Shown here: positions 36,731-45,294 of the stretch, piece by piece
Numbering within the stretch: position 1 is the stretch's first letter
How the letters are laid out: every line of letters starts with the position of its first letter
Assembly (NCBI GenBank): GCA_014378465.1
Contig: JACMNQ010000026.1
Coordinates: forward strand, 1 to 49,731
DNA from: Oligoflexia bacterium
GTDB taxonomy: Bacteria > Bdellovibrionota > UBA1018
Reading direction: 5' to 3'
DNA length: 49,731 nucleotides
The notes under the pieces: model-generated
Database searches by the model: none
The model's input: only the letters and a program-made list of their open reading frames with translations
What the model was told of the DNA's origin: nothing
Translations under genes and position numbers: made by a program

Positions 36731-37041
36731 TCAATTCTCCCAAAGAGGATTCATTAAGGAACAGCAGACAGAGACACTATTTCGGTTGATCCAACAAATT
36801 AGGGGGTTCGACCCCTCAGTACAAGTCAGTACGCTCAAAACACCGAACTCATTCGTCTAGTCAATGGAGCGAGCTTTGGAACTGATCTGAAACGGACGCA
36901 CGTGCGCTCTGCACTGCTGCACTTCCGTCAGGAAATTGTCCTTTTGCTGCCTGGAGATGCCGCGATCGTCTGAAAGTATTTTTTCAGCGAAGCGTGCAGG
37001 CGGCCCAACTCACAGGAACGCCAAATGCAGTTCATCGCCGC

Positions 37042-37575
37042 ATGCGGCCCATGCTCACGTCAATCTCGCCGTCCACACTTCTGGAGTGGGCTCTCATCTG
37101 GGTCACGGCGACCGGCTGTTCCGATGTCAATCTGCATCATTCATCGCCCATTCCCAGCCGACCAGCGTCTGCCGGGCAAGTGGCGTTCACTTCACCGGGC
37201 GCGACGCAAGTGAACGTCAAAGTTTCCGCACTCTTTTCACGAGGCACACTTCAAGTGACCCAGAACCGCGCCCAGCTCGCGACGATTACCCTGACCAATG
37301 ATACCCCGGTCGGACATTCCCTCGCGGCCGACAATGGCAGCTTCATCACGGGCACGCTCGATCCATTCGAGTCGGCGACCCTCAATCTGACTCAGGCAGG
37401 GGACTACGTCTACCGATGTCGAATTCACCTCGACAACGCGGCCGAATCCGGAATCATCCACGTCTTTGGCCCCCTCCCTGCGCCTGCCCCTTCGGCAACT
37501 TTGATCCCGGGCACTCCGACACTTCCAACAGTGACGATTCCCATTCCCTCGCAGCCTCAACCTTTGAACAACTGA
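37042..37575 (+). CDS. Cupredoxin-like exported protein lacking the axial Met
   Basis: About 177 residues. After a hydrophobic leader (LLEWALIWVTATGC, Cys26 possibly a weak lipobox) comes a plastocyanin-like fold: TNDTPVGHSLAADNG gives the first His, and YVYRCRIHLDNAAESGIIHV gives the Cys and second His of a blue copper site. The residue after the His normally Met is not Met. A Pro-rich C-terminal tail follows. The start is uncertain (GTG at 36994 or ATGs at 37042/37051), none with a ribosome site. Its end overlaps the convergent LysE gene by 19 bp. Confidence 0.55.
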   Translation: MRPMLTSISPSTLLEWALIWVTATGCSDVNLHHSSPIPSRPASAGQVAFTSPGATQVNVKVSALFSRGTLQVTQNRAQLATITLTNDTPVGHSLAADNGSFITGTLDPFESATLNLTQAGDYVYRCRIHLDNAAESGIIHVFGPLPAPAPSATLIPGTPTLPTVTIPIPSQPQPLNN

Positions 37576-38237
37576 AACATCAGACGAAAGGAGATCCAGA
37601 CGGAGAGTCCGATCATGCCCAGGCCGATTGTCTTGAGTCCGATATCGAGCACTTCCTCTTTCAGATGATTTCGAAAACGCGCCATGAGTTTGAGAAGCAG
37701 ACTGAACCAGCTGAAGATTCCCAGGCACACGCCTGCCGAAAACGCGACGGAGTTCTGGCGAGAGAACTCAAAGAGGTTCATGGAATAGAGGGTCGTGATT
37801 CCTGCAGTCCACGTCGCGATCAGCGTCGGGTTGATGGCAATCACGGCGACTCCCAGGAAAAAGGATCTTCGTCCGGACACGAAAACAACTGCGTCTTCTC
37901 CAAGTTCGGCGGTGCCCTCGCCAGAAGACCGGGCGTCTGCTGGCTTTCGCAATTTCTCAGAGCGGAAAAAATGAGATCCGAGCACGGCAAGAATCACAGC
38001 GGCGAGCGCACTGGAGGCGGGCGTGATGTAGCGAAACCTGGAGATCAGGGCGTTGAATCCCCAGAAGGCCAGAAGAGTGTAACCGCCCTCGGCCAAAGCT
38101 GCACCAAGCGCGACCAGCCGACCTGCGCGGTACTTGCCTTCCATCGCGTGATTGAAAATGAGTGCCGATGCGGGGCCCGCGATGGGAACCGCTGAAACAA
38201 ACCCGAAAAGTGCTCCGAAAAACAAAGCATTGACCAC
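37557..38237 (-). CDS. LysE-family amino acid exporter
   Basis: A 226-residue membrane protein with six likely helices. It begins ALFFGALFGFVSAVPIAGPASALI, the characteristic LysE/RhtB Gly/Pro-rich first helix, and has AVIAINPTLIATWTAGITTL, matching the family's second NP motif. Such proteins export amino acids or small metabolites by proton exchange. The substrate is not predictable. Confidence 0.8.
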   Translation of the reverse strand: MVNALFFGALFGFVSAVPIAGPASALIFNHAMEGKYRAGRLVALGAALAEGGYTLLAFWGFNALISRFRYITPASSALAAVILAVLGSHFFRSEKLRKPADARSSGEGTAELGEDAVVFVSGRRSFFLGVAVIAINPTLIATWTAGITTLYSMNLFEFSRQNSVAFSAGVCLGIFSWFSLLLKLMARFRNHLKEEVLDIGLKTIGLGMIGLSVWISFRLMFQLFKG

Positions 38238-38414
38238 CGTCCGTCAAAGTGGGGGCTTTTCATCCACAAGTAAAGTGAGATCGTGAGGAAATTGCACACC
38301 ACAGTTTCGTTGTATCACTGCCTTACTTCCGAAAAATCTGCCAAGCTGCAGCAAGTATTTGCCGTCCTGCCGGATTATTATACTTCTCTGAGCCAACCCC
38401 ATGGGCTTCGGAAA

Positions 38415-39131
38415 ATGATGACTGGTTTGAACGACAGCACTGACCCACGGCAGGATGAAGACTTTCAGCAGTACCGCGCCATCATGAAAGTTCTGGACCG
38501 CGTGTTCGGCATCATCGCCGGATTCTTTCTCTGCTTTCAGCTGGTGAAATGGTCCCAAGGTCAGGCGAGTGCGACCGGACCGGCGGTTCTGCTGACTCTT
38601 CTGGTCCGCAATGCCACTCTTTCGCTTCTGGCGCTCCGGCACTCTGAATACCGATTTCGCTTTGAACTCTTTCGATTTCTGTTCCTCAACCCGCTGTTGG
38701 CTACAGCCCTCTACTTGACCATGAACGGCCCACTCTCCCCTTTCTGCATCCCTTACGCCATGATCTCCATCGGCATGGGTCCGGCACTTTTCGGAATGCC
38801 CGAGAAGCGCTGGCGAATCGGGGTCCAGATTCTCAATGTGATCAACTTTCTTGCCGTCAGCGCACTTCACCGCTACCGCGACCAAAGCCTCGGAGATTCA
38901 CTGCAGATCAGTGCCCTCCTCATCATGGTCGGCATCCTGACTGAATACGTTTTGGGGATCCTTCGCAAATCGATGTACCTGCAGAAGTTGCAGGCCACCG
39001 AATTGCTGAGTCAGCGTCAGGAGCTCCAGAAGAAAGAACAATTCTACCAGACCTTCGTCAATCACTTTCCAGGGAAGGTCTGCGCGAAGGCTCCCGACGG
39101 TGCAGTCTCAGGATCATTCCCGCGGCAGTGA
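38415..39131 (+). CDS. Truncated membrane sensor (membrane domain, coiled coil, partial PAS)
   Basis: About 238 residues from MMTGLNDSTD. Five or six hydrophobic helices are followed by a coiled coil (LQKLQATELLSQRQELQKKE) and the first strand of a PAS domain (FVNHFPGKVCAKAPDG), then stop. Sensors of this kind continue with PAS and a kinase or GGDEF output domain, absent here. A TATACT -10 box at 38379-38384 fits transcription starting shortly before 38415, so I prefer this start to the ORF start at 38283. Possibly a pseudogene. Confidence 0.6.
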   Translation: MMTGLNDSTDPRQDEDFQQYRAIMKVLDRVFGIIAGFFLCFQLVKWSQGQASATGPAVLLTLLVRNATLSLLALRHSEYRFRFELFRFLFLNPLLATALYLTMNGPLSPFCIPYAMISIGMGPALFGMPEKRWRIGVQILNVINFLAVSALHRYRDQSLGDSLQISALLIMVGILTEYVLGILRKSMYLQKLQATELLSQRQELQKKEQFYQTFVNHFPGKVCAKAPDGAVSGSFPRQ

Positions 39132-39197
39132 GGATCTTGCCTGCTTCCGGATAAGTGTCTGTCCAGTGGGCAGCCTCCGCCAGTTGTCCTCGAACGA

Positions 39198-39809
39198 TCA
39201 GTTGTGATGAGCTCGGAGCTGTGCGGAATCTCCCGGCAGGACATGCTCGGGCCGATCCTGAAACGAAGTGACCTGACCATGCGCGAAGCCCAGGATCCAG
39301 ACCCGGTCGTAAGCCCCTTGAGTCCAATCAGCGGGGGCATGGACGGCGCCAAATTGATGAGCAGTCTCAGGAATGCTGGCATGAGGCAGACAGATGATCA
39401 CCGTCTTGTTGTCGTAAGCTGACGTTCCGAGAATTTCGCGGACCATTTCGGGAATCTGATGCTTGTTGAATTGAGTGTGAAGAGGAAGTTTGAGAGCCTG
39501 GGAAGTTGGAGTGAGAGTTTCGATGGAGCGGACTGAGCCGTCATCATGGACAGGACTTGCGGCGTAGAGGGCCACGGGAGTGCCAAATTTCGTGATCAGG
39601 GGGCTGGTCTGAAAGAAGGCGACCAGACCCTTGGCTCTCGCATACCCTTGGGGACTCAGGTCATTTCCCACATCGGGCTTCTCACCGTGCCTGAGAATCA
39701 CCACTTGCGCTGGAGCAGCGAGTGAAAGGGTGGCCGTCAGGCAAAGGCTCGCGCAGGAACTGAAAAGAATCAAAGAAAAGGACCGGGCCGGGCTGAACCA
39801 TTTTTTCAT
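39198..39809 (-). CDS. Exported histidine phosphatase family protein
   Basis: A 203-residue periplasmic histidine phosphatase. Signal peptide MKKWFSPARSFSLILFSSCA ends near LSLA-APAQ. The catalytic motif is VILRHGEKPD (RHGE) and the second His is in CLPHASIPE. The fold is minimal, as in SixA/Ais-like proteins, which remove phosphate from proteins or envelope sugars. Start: ATG at 39809; a longer reading to 39944 has no signal-like start. Divergent from the tyrosinase-like gene. Confidence 0.8.
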   Translation of the reverse strand: MKKWFSPARSFSLILFSSCASLCLTATLSLAAPAQVVILRHGEKPDVGNDLSPQGYARAKGLVAFFQTSPLITKFGTPVALYAASPVHDDGSVRSIETLTPTSQALKLPLHTQFNKHQIPEMVREILGTSAYDNKTVIICLPHASIPETAHQFGAVHAPADWTQGAYDRVWILGFAHGQVTSFQDRPEHVLPGDSAQLRAHHN

Positions 39810-39943
39810 TTGAAAACCCCAAAGTAATGATGAAGAAACTCTCTGCGCCGACCAAGCAATTCCCAAGCCGGAAGCGACTTTGGGGCGAGCTCGTCCACAG
39901 GAGGTATCAGAGGGTTCCAGCCCCGGCAAGCACAAATAACGCA

Positions 39944-39956
39944 TGTAATCATTACA
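39944..39956. promoter_or_regulatory. Fur-superfamily-like operator palindrome
   Basis: TGTAATCATTACA is a perfect 6-1-6 palindrome with the TAATNATTA core shared by Fur, Zur and PerR boxes. It lies between the divergent histidine phosphatase and tyrosinase-like genes. Confidence 0.4.
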
Positions 39957-40061
39957 CTCTTGAAGCGTCTTGGGGTCGTTTTGGGGCCGAGCTCAAAGCG
40001 AAGGGACTGCTGCCAACGGGACTGACTGGACGCTGCTTCTCGAATGCCTTAGCCTTGAGCG

Positions 40062-41276
40062 ATGCTCAAACGATTGAAGTCTTCTCCTTTAGCCCTGCTC
40101 CTCTGCACGGGACTTATGGCAGGATTGAGCTCCTGCTCGACTCCCTCAGGCACTCGAGACCCTGCTTCCGGTGCCGCCCCTTCAAATCCATTTCGAGATG
40201 ACCGCGCTCAGTGCACTGATTTCAGTGAGGCCGTGAGTCCCGATCAGAACAAGGTGATCGGCGATGTGATGGCAGAACATGCTCACCGACTCAATCACGT
40301 TCTCTGGCACGCCACTCGAAATTCCTGGACCTCCCTCACTCCTGCGGAAAAACGGTCCATTGAGACCTTGTCGCCAGCGTGGGGAAAGAATGCGCCGATC
40401 TGTCCGCTGCCTTCGCCTTCGATCAGTGCCGCTGGGAACTCCACGTCGGGTGAAGAGTTTTTACTCATGCACCATCACATGGTCGACGCCCTGCGCGTTG
40501 CGCTCACGGGGTCTCACCTTTCCTGCATCGCGGGCTGGAGGGAACTTCCCTCGCCCAGAGATTCACTCTGGCCTGTGCCCAAAGGACAGGCCGGAGATTC
40601 TTCGAAGACTTCCGACACGGCTCTCATGATGGATGCCTGGATGAAGAAACTCGCCGCTCCCGAGTTTCTCAAAGGCAAATCCCTCAGCTTCGTTGGCACG
40701 GTCATCGAATTTTCCCTTCACAATCAGATGCACATGAGATGGGCCGCGATTCCTCGCGCTCATGACGATTTCTCCCCGCTCGATTCGCCTCAATCCGGAC
40801 TGCTCGACACTTCGCCTTACGATGACCGAAAATTTCAATGGCTCGGAAATCCTTACAGCGCTCATGTCAATCCGGTCTTCTGGAAATTGCATGGCTGGGT
40901 GGATTCCGTCATCCCGAAATGGCTCGCAGCCAACGGGTATTCGAGCGTCTCCGCTCAGTGTCAGGGCGATCCAAAGTGCTATCAATGGCGGAGTTCCTGG
41001 GTCGGGGCTTCGATGCATGGGGACGCAGCCGGGATCCCTGGCCACGGCAATCACGACGGTCACGGCAGTCCTCGCTCGCTGCCATCCGTTTCAAAGGCGG
41101 TGGAACGCACGGTTGGAAAAATCTCCCGTTCGGCAGGATTTCAAAACAGGAAGTTTGATCAGTTTCATCAGCGCGCATCCCGAGGATTTCCGACACCTGG
41201 CCGAGCTCCCGGGCGCGATCAGACTTATGATGATCCAGTGGTGTTCGTGAACACTTTCGGTCCATGCAGCAATTGA
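40062..41276 (+). CDS. Tyrosinase-like type-3 copper lipoprotein
   Basis: A 404-residue lipoprotein (lipobox LSSC, Cys25). Motifs recall the two copper sites of tyrosinases: EEFLLMHHHMVDALRVAL (137-139 His cluster; compare FLPWHRRYLLEFE) and EFSLHNQMHMRW (H220, H224) with NPVFWKLHGWVDSVIPKW (H277; compare DPxFWLHHxxVDR). Such enzymes oxidise phenols with O2. A His-rich GHGNHDGHG stretch follows. The last 60 residues may be in the wrong frame: an alternative frame reads AHPEDFRHLAELPGA. No tyrosinase has been proved; the match is by motif spacing. Confidence 0.55.
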   Translation: MLKRLKSSPLALLLCTGLMAGLSSCSTPSGTRDPASGAAPSNPFRDDRAQCTDFSEAVSPDQNKVIGDVMAEHAHRLNHVLWHATRNSWTSLTPAEKRSIETLSPAWGKNAPICPLPSPSISAAGNSTSGEEFLLMHHHMVDALRVALTGSHLSCIAGWRELPSPRDSLWPVPKGQAGDSSKTSDTALMMDAWMKKLAAPEFLKGKSLSFVGTVIEFSLHNQMHMRWAAIPRAHDDFSPLDSPQSGLLDTSPYDDRKFQWLGNPYSAHVNPVFWKLHGWVDSVIPKWLAANGYSSVSAQCQGDPKCYQWRSSWVGASMHGDAAGIPGHGNHDGHGSPRSLPSVSKAVERTVGKISRSAGFQNRKFDQFHQRASRGFPTPGRAPGRDQTYDDPVVFVNTFGPCSN

Positions 41277-41315
41277 TCCTGGGTCTGATCCCAAAACTGC
41301 GGTAAAAGTGAACTC

Positions 41316-41834
41316 ATGACAAAACTCACATCCGGAGTCGTTGGACTGTTTTCTGGAATGGCGCTGGTGATCCTGGCGGGCTACCTCTTCGTCGCAAGCG
41401 GAAGGATGCCCGTTGCCACTCGCGGGGAGCCTCTGCCGCTGGAACGCACGCTGGCCAGAACCGCTCTTCACGCGGCAATCGGAAAGGAAGAAGACTTGCC
41501 TGCTCCTTTTCCCGCTGATGAAAAGCATCTGGTCTCGGGTGCCCGAATCTACCGAGCCCAGTGCGCGGTCTGTCACGGCTTCCCAGGGCAGCCGCCCTCC
41601 GCCATTTCCAAGGGCATGTTTCCGAAGCCTCCTCAGCTCCTTCCGCCGGAAAAAGGAGTCACCGATGATCCTGTGGGCGAAATTCACTGGAAAGTGAAAA
41701 ACGGGATTCGCCTCACGGGAATGCCGGGGTACGAATCCACCCTTTCGGAAACGGAGATCTGGGAAGTCAGCCTCTTTCTCCTGAAAGCGGATCACCTCCC
41801 TCCGGCCGCTCTCCAGGCGGCACGCGAAAAATGA
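41316..41834 (+). CDS. Monoheme cytochrome c
   Basis: A 172-residue protein with one N-terminal membrane segment (VVGLFSGMALVILAGYLFVA), then a heme c site YRAQCAVCHGF and axial Met in IRLTGMPGYE. This is a class I cytochrome c exposed to the periplasm, anchored or secreted. It starts 39 bp after the tyrosinase-like gene and overlaps the next gene by 4 nt (ATGA), so the three look like one operon. Confidence 0.88.
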   Translation: MTKLTSGVVGLFSGMALVILAGYLFVASGRMPVATRGEPLPLERTLARTALHAAIGKEEDLPAPFPADEKHLVSGARIYRAQCAVCHGFPGQPPSAISKGMFPKPPQLLPPEKGVTDDPVGEIHWKVKNGIRLTGMPGYESTLSETEIWEVSLFLLKADHLPPAALQAAREK

Positions 41835-42298
41835 GCCCCGAAACTCTTCGTGTGATTCACGCGATCTGCGTGATCTGGATGACGAGCGTCATCTGGATCA
41901 TTCAGTGCATCGTTTATCCGAGTTTTGCCGAAGTGGAGCCGACGCGGTTCAAGACATTTCATGAATTGCACATGAACCGGATCACCTGGATCGTGGCCCC
42001 CCCGATGCTGCTTCAACTTTTCACCAGCGCGCTGCTCCTCTTCTTCAGATTCCCGGGTGGTTTTCTGGGAGAAACGCCGCCCACTCCCGGTCCGGACTTC
42101 GCCGGATTTCATTTCGTCTGCGCTCTTGCCCTGTTTCTCAGCACCTTCTTCATTTCTGTTCCCCATCATGATCAGTTGCAGAAGGACTTCAATCCCGCGT
42201 CCGCTCGAAGACTCGTGAAGTGGAACTGGATCAGAACCGGGATCTGGACCGTTGAATTCGGAGTGGTTGTCTCTCAGATGTTGAAGCAGCCAGGATAA
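41831..42298 (+). CDS. Four-helix membrane protein, possibly heme-binding
   Basis: A 155-residue membrane protein with about four helices (VIHAICVIWMTSVIWIIQCIVY, WIVAPPMLLQLFTSALLLFF, FHFVCALALFLSTFFISV, GIWTVEFGVVVSQML). His residues recur at helix ends (FHELHMNRI, FHFVC, VPHHDQLQ), a distribution that could ligate heme b. The ATGA overlap with cytochrome c suggests electron transfer between membrane and periplasm. Family not assigned. Confidence 0.7.
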   Translation: MSPETLRVIHAICVIWMTSVIWIIQCIVYPSFAEVEPTRFKTFHELHMNRITWIVAPPMLLQLFTSALLLFFRFPGGFLGETPPTPGPDFAGFHFVCALALFLSTFFISVPHHDQLQKDFNPASARRLVKWNWIRTGIWTVEFGVVVSQMLKQPG

Positions 42299-42987
42299 AG
42301 GATTTTTTCAGGACCTTTTTCATCGCCGCGATCGTGACCCCCTGCCTGGGCTGGGAGGCCGCGCTCACCCGCGAAATCGCGCTCACGTTCGATGATTCTC
42401 CCGCTGAAGATTCTCGACTTTCGACGTCGGAGCAAAGGAGTCGTGAGTTGATCGGCAAACTGGAAAAACTGCACATTCCTCCCGTGCTGATTTTCGCGAA
42501 CGCATGCAAACGCTCTGACTCCGTGCTCCGGCAGCTCCAGCTCCACTCATCGGCAGGTCACCTGATCGGAAATCACACCTGCACCCATCCGAGTCTGGAC
42601 CAGGTTGGTTTTGTCCGCTACGCCGCCGATGCTGCCCAGGGAGACACCCTCCTGGAGCCGCTGCTCGCTCGTCAACCCGGTGAACGATTCTTCCGATTTT
42701 CCTTTCTCAATGAGGGCGAGGAAGTGAAAGTGAGAGACTCCATGCGCCAGTGGCTGACGGCGTATCATTACCGGAATGGTCTTGTTTCGGTCGATGATGA
42801 TGATTACCTCTTCTCCTCCAAAATCAACCAGGCCCGGAAGCGCGGACGAAAAATCGACTACTCGAAAGTGAAGTCCCTTTTCATTCGTCATGTGACGGGG
42901 GCAGTGGAGTTCTATGATGCCCTTGCCAATCATCGCTCAACTCGCGCTCGAAAAGACCGGTGTCAAATCCGCGTACGCTCGGTTTGA
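42295..42987 (+). pseudogene. Polysaccharide deacetylase-like gene with lost start codon
   Basis: The reading from 42295 (ATA AAG GAT) gives a signal peptide KDFFRTFFIAAIVTP and then TFDDSPAED (catalytic Asp pair), GNHTCTHPSL (metal His pair HxxxH) and FFRFSFLNEGEE, all NodB deacetylase motifs. The first canonical in-frame start is GTG at 42334, which would delete the signal. The C-terminus seems to continue in another frame (ATG at 42917 to TGA at 43025-43027, MPLPIIAQLALEKTG...). The gene is therefore probably dead or truncated. Confidence 0.65.
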
Positions 42988-43072
42988 TGAAATCAATGCA
43001 GAGCCCAATCGAATCCTGGGCCTCTGATCCGGGGCTGGCTCTTTCAGCCTCCATCGAGTAGCTTTGCTCTCC

Positions 43073-43579
43073 ATGAGATTGAAACGCACGCCGGAACTCC
43101 ACTCGTTCTTCACCACTTACATCCAGGACGCGGAGGTCGACGCGGATTCACGAGCGGCCGGTGCCTTCATGGCGGTCAGCTCTCCCGAACGCCAGCAACA
43201 GGTCATTTCTCAGGCAAAGATTCTGCTCGCGGATCCTGAACTTCCGGTCGATGAACTCGGAAGTGAGGCCAACCGGTGGTTCGGAGACGCTGATGAAGCC
43301 CGCGCCTGGCTCAAGGAGCTTCTGGGCTCTCTCGAAGGAGCGAACTCAGAAGGAAGGCCTTCAGCCGCTTTCCTCGTCAAAGACAGCAACGGCGCTCAAC
43401 TGAATGAAGGAGACTCGGTGCAGGTGATCAAGGACCTCAAGGTCAAAGGCGGATCCAGCGATCTGAAGCGCGGAACCCTGATCAAGAAAATTCACCTGAT
43501 TGATGACATTGAGAACATCGAGTGCCGGGTGGACGGCAGCACCCTGGTTCTGAAGACCTGTTTCCTCAAAAAGGCATGA
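43073..43579 (+). CDS. CdiI-like immunity domain fused to YjdM/PhnA C-terminal domain
   Basis: A 168-residue protein. Residues 7-90 (ELHSFFTTYIQDAEVDADSR ... ARAWLKELLGSLEG) have the length, helix pattern and key residues of CdiI_2-type immunity proteins of contact-dependent inhibition. Residues 100-168 (LVKDSNGAQLNEGDSVQVIK, DLKVKGGSSDLKRGTLIKKI, CRVDGSTLVLKTCFLKK) match the beta-barrel C-terminal domain of E. coli YjdM (PhnA), without its zinc ribbon. A short Ser/Gly linker joins them. I know of no such fusion. Start: ATG at 43073; no clear ribosome site. No CdiA or CdiB lies nearby. Confidence 0.65.
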   Translation: MRLKRTPELHSFFTTYIQDAEVDADSRAAGAFMAVSSPERQQQVISQAKILLADPELPVDELGSEANRWFGDADEARAWLKELLGSLEGANSEGRPSAAFLVKDSNGAQLNEGDSVQVIKDLKVKGGSSDLKRGTLIKKIHLIDDIENIECRVDGSTLVLKTCFLKKA

Positions 43580-43606
43580 TTCATTCGCGACACTGTAGTC
43601 GTGGGA

Positions 43607-44212
43607 TCAATTGACGTGCTTTGCGCCTGCGCCGTGAGGGGCGGCTTGCTCGGGCGGCGTGAAAGTAGGCTGAAAGCCGCGGTCTTCCTTGGACTTCGCT
43701 TCACTCACTTTTTCAGCACTGAAGCCCTGCTTCAGCTCGGTGTGACACTTGTGATAATCCTTATAGAGATGATCGAGCTCAGCTGACCACTTCTTGTTGA
43801 TCTCCGCGTACTTTTCCTGAGCGCACTTTTCATTGAGACCGCGCGAATTGAAGAGCACCAGTGCAGTGGTGTTGCCCGGGTTGAACGTCAAGTCATGCTC
43901 GAGCCCGTCCATTTTTGAGACGACGTAAGTCAGGTAAGTCATCTGTCCGGACGTCAGGCTGTTCTGCTGCTTCATGAGCTTCAGTTGCTCGCCGCAGACC
44001 TTCTGGTGACTGATCATGTCTGCACGCATCCCTCCGAAGGCATGCCGGCAGACTGCAAGAGGCTGAACAGCATCATCCGCCTTCACACTCGTGACCTCAG
44101 CGACGGAGAAGATCAAAGTCGCGAGGGCCACAGCGCCCAGGGAAGCACCGCCCAGAGTCGAAGCGGTTAAACGGAGTGGACTGAAAACGCGGGAGCGGAT
44201 TGATTTGTACAT
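43607..44212 (-). CDS. Exported hypothetical protein, Cys-containing
   Basis: A 201-residue protein from MYKSIRSRVFSPLR. A hydrophobic signal (LGAVALATLIFSVAEVTS) ends near VKA-DDAV. The mature part has paired Cys (VCRHAF, KVCGEQ, EKCAQE, KCHTE), a KKWSAELDHLYKDYHKCHTE helix and a Pro/Ala-rich C-terminus. Not recognised. Divergent from the next exported protein, with a 100-bp gap. Confidence 0.65.
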   Translation of the reverse strand: MYKSIRSRVFSPLRLTASTLGGASLGAVALATLIFSVAEVTSVKADDAVQPLAVCRHAFGGMRADMISHQKVCGEQLKLMKQQNSLTSGQMTYLTYVVSKMDGLEHDLTFNPGNTTALVLFNSRGLNEKCAQEKYAEINKKWSAELDHLYKDYHKCHTELKQGFSAEKVSEAKSKEDRGFQPTFTPPEQAAPHGAGAKHVN

Positions 44213-44312
44213 GTATGCCCTCGGTTCCCATGCTCTCATGAAGCCGGGAATTTCAAACTGGGCATTTTTGACCTATTTGGAATCAGCCCCGTCCGGAGTA
44301 CACTGGTACTGT

Positions 44313-45293
44313 ATGAAACTCAGCTCCACCTTATCCCTGCCCCTTCACGCGTTTGCCGCATGCTTGCCGGGTCTGCTGCTTGCGTCCGGAATTTCTGAAG
44401 TCCGGGCGGACACTCGTGTCGCCAATTCCTGCAGCCCCCTGATCTCAACCGGTGCCGCTCACACCACCGGTGGCAACGACACCCGGGCAGGAACGGCCGA
44501 CATTCAGAAAATGCTCCATGTCGCCTGGGCTTCGAGTGTGCATGACGCCTTGATTGATGCCGCCTTTCCCAAAGAATCCGCAACCTGTCGCGCGGACATG
44601 AAACTCGGGAGTCGCTGGGTCGATGGCTTCAACAATCAGGTCGAAGGCTACACCTACATGCATGCCCAGCGCAGAGAAGGTCAAAGCGTGGAAGAAGCGG
44701 CAAGCCTCATGCAGAGTTACATCGATGACACTTACCTTCAGGCAAGAAGCTTTGAGAAGATGAATGAGAAGATGAATGGAAAGAAGGATGACCAGCAGAG
44801 GATCAGCGAGACCGATGAACTCACAGGAAACTTCGCCGGTGTTCCCGGTCTTCGGGCTGCCATTCGCGAAGGGATCAGTCGAGTCTCCGAGGCAGCGGCG
44901 AAGCTCAATCCCCTCAACCGAGTCTGCTTTTTGCGGGGCGCCGCCCTGCACCCGATCATGGACTCCACCTCACCTGCACACGCGGGTTTTGCAGTCTGGG
45001 AAACCTTCAGCACTCTTGATTTCATCAAGTGGGTTTACAACCAGAGTCTCGGCGGACTGATTTATCCCGTCAAGGAAAGCGGCAGAGTCCAGAACTTTTT
45101 GATGCAACTCATTCGTCATGGCAATCTTCGGGAAACCGTCGAGGACCTGACTTCACAAAGTTTCGGCATTCCCCATTCTGAAGAAGACATGAGCGTCTAC
45201 CGGGCCAGACCCGACCTGCGTAAACTGACCCTCGACCTCATGAGATCCGTGGACCTGGACGGAATGAATCCGCGACGTAGTCGTTCAGACTGA
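44313..45293 (+). CDS. Exported hypothetical protein
   Basis: A 326-residue protein. Signal peptide MKLSSTLSLPLHAFAACLPG ends near VRA-DTRV. The mature part is helical; AALHPIMDSTSPAHAGFAVWE contains His and Asp in a spacing that recalls phospholipase C/P1 nuclease-like zinc sites (HxxxD, HAG), but the remaining ligands are not clear. TTGACC at 44268-44273 is a possible -35. I do not assign a function. Confidence 0.65.
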   Translation: MKLSSTLSLPLHAFAACLPGLLLASGISEVRADTRVANSCSPLISTGAAHTTGGNDTRAGTADIQKMLHVAWASSVHDALIDAAFPKESATCRADMKLGSRWVDGFNNQVEGYTYMHAQRREGQSVEEAASLMQSYIDDTYLQARSFEKMNEKMNGKKDDQQRISETDELTGNFAGVPGLRAAIREGISRVSEAAAKLNPLNRVCFLRGAALHPIMDSTSPAHAGFAVWETFSTLDFIKWVYNQSLGGLIYPVKESGRVQNFLMQLIRHGNLRETVEDLTSQSFGIPHSEEDMSVYRARPDLRKLTLDLMRSVDLDGMNPRRSRSD

Positions 45294-45294
45294 T

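Noticed and set aside
39827..40201. 124-codon ORF upstream of the tyrosinase-like gene
   Set aside because: Overlaps the lipoprotein signal of the next gene and has low-quality composition; the region fits a promoter better.
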